DNA from: Myxococcales bacterium
GTDB taxonomy: Bacteria > Myxococcota_A > UBA9160 > UBA4427
Assembly (NCBI GenBank): GCA_012959805.1
Contig: DUCN01000098.1
Location: 381,646 to 445,645 of the forward strand
Reading direction: 5' to 3'
DNA length: 64,000 bases
Below, piece by piece: positions 60,813 to 64,000 of this stretch. Made by a program: the position numbers and the translations under genes. The notes beneath the pieces were generated by a model that was not told the DNA's origin, did not search any database, and saw only the letters and a list, made by a program, of their open reading frames with translations. Position 1 is the stretch's first letter; each line of letters begins with the position of its first letter.

Positions 60813-61931
60813 CTAGGTCCGGCCCGATGCTTCGAGCATGATGTCCGTTGCGATCGAGCAGCCGCGCTCCTCGGCGCCGTTGAAACGGCCCAGGATATTG
60901 AATCCCGGTTCTTCGCCCGATTTCACGGGAACCCATCGTCCGAGGTCGGCGGTTTGAATTGCGGCAATGCTTCCGGTGTTCGCAAGGTCGTGGATCACAA
61001 TCATCCCCTCTTCACCCGGAGCAACATCCTGTCTCGTCATCGGATCAATGATGCGCACCCGAGTCCAAGGCGGTGCCAATTTGCGTCGTGGACCCGATCC
61101 GTCTAGCCAGGTCGAGTCGTAGAACTGACTGCCTAGTTCCGTCATTCCATACTGATTGATGATATTCGTCTCGGGAATTGCGAAACGACGCGCGAGATCA
61201 TCGCGTAGCATTTTCGGGTGTACTTCGCGGCTTCGGCCCTTGAATCCGCCCGTCTCCATCAGGCGGGAGCCCGGCGGCAACCGCCAGTCGTCTGCGGCCG
61301 AATCGACTGTTGCGTCGAGGAAATGAACGAACGCAAACGAAGTTCCGAATAAAAGTATCGGCGCGTCGCCCTGCCCGGCCGCACTAACCGCCTCTTGGAG
61401 TGCGGCGAGATCCAGCAGACCATCGTGGAGATCGAAAGCGCTTGCGGGTCCGCCTTCTGCCAGACGGAGCGTCTCGAACATATGTGTGAGGGAGGAATTC
61501 GGCTCCTCATCGGCGTCGGGTGCGAGAAATCGCATTCGGGGCCGCTGCCCAACGAGATCGTCGAGAATGTTTCTGCGAAGACTGGCGAGCAGGGATGCTT
61601 CGTAGAGTTTCAGCGTGTCCAGATGAAGATTTCCGCGGCGATCCGTGGAAGTTCCACTGGTCTGGAACGTCTTGATTCTCGAAGCAATGTCGAAACAGCA
61701 GAGGTCGAATTCCTTGAATGCGCCAGTGGGAATGGCCGGGATGTCAGCGAAGTGATGCGTTTCATCTGGTGTTCGGCCTAATGCTTGGCAGAAGCGCGCA
61801 TAGGCTTCGCAATGATCGTATTGGTACTTAAAGAGCGCGAGGGCGAGCTTCTTGAATCGTGCATCATCGGTCGCCCAAGTCAATTCGCTCATCCATGCGA
61901 GAACCTCTTCTTCGATCTCGCTTCGCTTCAT
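60813..61931 (-). CDS. LuxE-like acyl-protein synthetase
   Basis: LuxE-type proteins activate a fatty acid with ATP as acyl-AMP and load it on a cysteine for LuxC. The 372-aa product has the AMP-binding loop FQTSGTSTDRRGNLHL, GFKGRSREVHPKMLRDDL, INQYGMTELGSQFYD, and GEEGMIVIHDLANTGSI. The C-terminal cysteine at about 358 (RGCSIATDIM) matches the acyl-carrying position of LuxE. Its start overlaps the aminotransferase stop by 4 nt. Confidence 0.85.
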   Translation of the reverse strand: MKRSEIEEEVLAWMSELTWATDDARFKKLALALFKYQYDHCEAYARFCQALGRTPDETHHFADIPAIPTGAFKEFDLCCFDIASRIKTFQTSGTSTDRRGNLHLDTLKLYEASLLASLRRNILDDLVGQRPRMRFLAPDADEEPNSSLTHMFETLRLAEGGPASAFDLHDGLLDLAALQEAVSAAGQGDAPILLFGTSFAFVHFLDATVDSAADDWRLPPGSRLMETGGFKGRSREVHPKMLRDDLARRFAIPETNIINQYGMTELGSQFYDSTWLDGSGPRRKLAPPWTRVRIIDPMTRQDVAPGEEGMIVIHDLANTGSIAAIQTADLGRWVPVKSGEEPGFNILGRFNGAEERGCSIATDIMLEASGRT

Positions 61932-63328
61932 GCCGGCGCTCGGTTGTGCTGGCTCACGTCGATCAGGTGTCGTGCGATTTCACGGCAGGCAGAAAGCAGC
62001 GCCTCTTCGCTGATCACGAGGGGCGGTGTGAGTGAGAGCACTCTTCCGTCCTCGCCGGATGGTAGTAAGACGTATCCCGCGGACAGCATTGCGTGACTTG
62101 CGGCAATCGAAATTTCCGGACTCGCGCATTCGATACCGAGCATGAGGCCCAGGCCGCGTATGTCGCGCACGCTCTCGACACCATTCAAGAGAGACCGCAG
62201 GGTTTCAAGTGTGAGATGGCCGAGTTTCTTCGAGCGTTCCGCGAGCTGCCAGCGGTCGGCGATGTCGAGCGACGCGAGTGCGGCTGCACAGCTCGCCGGA
62301 TGCCCGAGAAAGGTTTGTGTATGCAGGGCTTCGCCTTCGGACCTGGGCCAGGCCGCGAAGACTTCGTCGAGTCCGATGCATGCCGAGATGGGCATTCCTG
62401 AAGCCAGACCTTTCCCGACGCAGAGTAGATCCGGCACGACCTGCTCGTGGTCGCAGGCGAAAACTGCACCCGTACGGCCGAAGCCGGTATAGATTTCATC
62501 TGCGATGAGGAGCCAGCCTTTTTCGTCACAGATCGTGCGGAGCCCACGCAAAAAACCCTGGGGCGGTACGCGTTCGCCGCCACGGCCCTGCACGGGTTCG
62601 ACGAGGATGGCGCCGATGGCTTCGGGATCGATGCCGCCCTTTCCCGCGCCCTCCCCCATGTCCTCGCCCCGTGCTACGCGCATCACTGCTTCGAGATCGC
62701 CGTAGGGTACGAAGTGGGTTTCCGCGGGGAGTCGCGAGCGAAAGGGATCGCGAAAGTCGGAACGCCAGGTGCAGTCGAGTGCGCCGAGGGAGAGTCCATG
62801 GTAGGCGCCCTCGAAGGCGAGGATTCCGGATCGACCCGTCGCGAGCATCGCGGTCTTGATCGCCGATTCGACGGCGTCTGAACCGGAGGACGAAAGTATG
62901 CTGCGCACGTTAGGCGATGCATTGGCAACACCCTTTGGGTAGATTTCGGCAAGGCGTTCGAGAAGCTTGACCTTGACCCGTGGTGGATGGACGTCTCCCA
63001 TACCGTGCAGCAAACGTTCGGCTTGAGTGGCGATGGCGCGGGCGACCTCTGGATGCGCGTGGCCGACATTGCTCACGCCGAAGGCCGCAGTCAGGTCGAC
63101 GAATCGATTTCCATCCGCATCCCAGAGGTTCGCAAAGGCAGCGCGCTCCCAGAAGATTGGCGCTGGATCGAGGGCGGTCACGTTCTGACTTTCGACTCGG
63201 GCGAGGCGTACTGCTAGCGCGCGGGATTCGGGGCCTGGAATCTCGCTGCACAATTCGGGCGCGAGAGTCTCTGGAAGACTCTCCGTCGATGCGGACTCGC
63301 GGGTCACATGGCTCTGAGGCGATGACAT
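61928..63328 (-). CDS. Class III PLP-dependent aminotransferase
   Basis: The 466-aa product has DADGNRFVDLTAAFGVSNVGHAHPEV, the phosphate-binding SSSGSDAVESAIKTA, the PLP aspartate in LLIADEIYTGFGRTG, and the Schiff-base lysine in LCVGKGLASGMPISA. Class III (omega) aminotransferases often convert terminal aldehydes or ketones to amines. The first 45 residues are variable. It is translationally coupled to the LuxE-like gene, so its carbonyl substrate is plausibly the aldehyde made by the LuxE/LuxC pair. It is divergent from folK. Confidence 0.9.
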   Translation of the reverse strand: MSSPQSHVTRESASTESLPETLAPELCSEIPGPESRALAVRLARVESQNVTALDPAPIFWERAAFANLWDADGNRFVDLTAAFGVSNVGHAHPEVARAIATQAERLLHGMGDVHPPRVKVKLLERLAEIYPKGVANASPNVRSILSSSGSDAVESAIKTAMLATGRSGILAFEGAYHGLSLGALDCTWRSDFRDPFRSRLPAETHFVPYGDLEAVMRVARGEDMGEGAGKGGIDPEAIGAILVEPVQGRGGERVPPQGFLRGLRTICDEKGWLLIADEIYTGFGRTGAVFACDHEQVVPDLLCVGKGLASGMPISACIGLDEVFAAWPRSEGEALHTQTFLGHPASCAAALASLDIADRWQLAERSKKLGHLTLETLRSLLNGVESVRDIRGLGLMLGIECASPEISIAASHAMLSAGYVLLPSGEDGRVLSLTPPLVISEEALLSACREIARHLIDVSQHNRAPA

Positions 63329-63509
63329 GGGGCGCAGTGTAGGGCGCGTTCGATGGGTTAGGGGAGGTCTCCGTGCGGTCCATGGCTCATCGACGACGTG
63401 TGCGTGGTGATGATCAATTCGACTGTGAGACTTGTCTTGGACAGCTTGTGAGAACAGCGGCCGTCAACACACCCTATCCTCGGTTGACCTGGAGGTCTGG
63501 GAGTCGTCG

Positions 63510-64000
63510 ATGGAGAGCGCGGGAAGGACGGGAACGGTCAGCGAGAGTGTCTATGTCGCGCTGGGTTCGAATCTGGGCGATCGGGAAAAGGCCTTTGTCG
63601 GCGCGCTTGAGGCGATCGGTACAGATCCGGACCTCCGCTTGCTCTGTGCGTCGCGGGTATTCGAAACGCCCCCGGTCGGGCCGCCGGGGCAGGGCGCCTA
63701 TCTGAATGCGGTCGTCGAACTTCACGTGGCCATTGAGCCCGGCGACTTGCTCAAGCGGCTTCATCGAATCGAGTGCGCCATGGGGCGTGACCGAAGCCAG
63801 GAGACAGTGCGTTGGGGGCCTCGAAGCCTGGATCTCGACATTCTCTTTTTCGGGGAGCGGCGCTTCGAGTCATCCGAGCTCGTGATTCCCCATCCACGTT
63901 CCCACGAGCGAAATTTCGTCATGGTCCCGATGGCAGAAATCACACCCGAATTCCTGCATCCCACGCTCGAGAAGACCATGGCCGAGATCGCGCGGTCGAT
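63510..64000 (+). CDS. folK: 2-amino-4-hydroxy-6-hydroxymethyldihydropteridine pyrophosphokinase (3' end outside window)
   Basis: FolK transfers pyrophosphate to hydroxymethyldihydropterin in folate synthesis. The frame is open to the window end (163 codons). It shows VYVALGSNLGDREKAF, RVFETPPVGPPGQGAYLNAVVEL, the signature RWGPRSLDLDILFFGE and VIPHPRSHERNFVMVPMAE. The ATG at 63510 has GGAG 6 nt upstream; about 10 residues precede the conserved VYVALGSN. The 181-nt gap to the divergent aminotransferase must hold both promoters. Confidence 0.95.
   Translation, partial: MESAGRTGTVSESVYVALGSNLGDREKAFVGALEAIGTDPDLRLLCASRVFETPPVGPPGQGAYLNAVVELHVAIEPGDLLKRLHRIECAMGRDRSQETVRWGPRSLDLDILFFGERRFESSELVIPHPRSHERNFVMVPMAEITPEFLHPTLEKTMAEIARS

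Noticed and set aside
59521..63328. A bioluminescence (lux) operon
   Set aside because: Only luxC-like and luxE-like genes are present, paired with an aminotransferase; luxA, luxB and luxD are missing, so light production is not supported.
1..64000. CRISPR array, prophage, insertion sequence or integron
   Set aside because: No regularly spaced repeats with spacers, no transposase, integrase, terminase or capsid motifs, and no terminal inverted repeats flanking a gene were seen.

Overview
The window is a chromosomal segment from a GC-rich bacterium that looks free-living and aerobic. It is dense with housekeeping genes on both strands. It carries no phage genes, insertion sequences, CRISPR array or rRNA. 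The gene set and order (prfA-prmC next to a his run, then rpsU-dnaG-rpoD; glycolate oxidase glcDEF; PEP carboxylase; SUF-only Fe-S assembly under an Rrf2 repressor; several lipoproteins of unknown role) fit an environmental deltaproteobacterial or myxococcotal-type lineage. That placement is inferred from gene content only.

Layout. 1-6 kb (+): 3' part of prfA, prmC, then hisD-hisB-hisH-hisA-hisF. 6-10.5 kb (+): the macromolecular synthesis operon rpsU-dnaG-rpoD with a structured rpsU leader. 10.6-13.1 kb: a FAD oxidoreductase (-), a CAU-anticodon tRNA (+), a minus-strand terminator and a DUF2846 lipoprotein (-). 13.3-18.4 kb (+): a TPR-zincin protein followed by glcD-glcE-glcF. 18.4-23.6 kb (-): a citramalate/isopropylmalate synthase-like gene that overlaps two genes for unrecognised lipoproteins. 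23.9-30.1 kb: a pseudouridine synthase, PEP carboxylase, small TPR, GNAT, SET and DUF1499 genes. 30.1-34.5 kb: mutY-smr (-), a TetR regulator with a 17-bp palindrome and an uncharacterised 345-aa protein, and sfsA. 34.6-42 kb: a histidine phosphatase, then minus-strand gdhA, acs, pepP and rnd. 42.3-48.3 kb (+): a FIST protein, a broken iclR-type gene that keeps its operator, a class IV aminotransferase, proS, a stand-alone 5'-3' exonuclease and a CDP-alcohol phosphatidyltransferase, then a decayed stretch. 49-58.6 kb (-): one long suf operon (rrf2-sufB-sufC-sufD-sufS-sufU-sufT) continuing into three genes for membrane or NAD-binding proteins. 58.7-63.3 kb (-): a frameshifted XRE regulator and an aminotransferase / LuxE-like / LuxC-like gene trio. 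folK (+) runs off the end.

How the parts work together. The his genes supply the middle of histidine synthesis, but hisG, hisC and hisI are not here. glcDEF feeds glyoxylate, while ppc, acs and gdhA tie carbon entry to nitrogen assimilation. The suf operon has a clear promoter in which one of two GGAC-N7-GTCC dyads fills the -35/-10 spacer, consistent with autorepression by the Rrf2 protein. The most novel candidate system is the translationally coupled aminotransferase-LuxE-LuxC set. It has no luciferase or LuxD nearby and could convert an acyl group through a protein-bound thioester and an aldehyde to a primary amine; this is inference from family chemistry.
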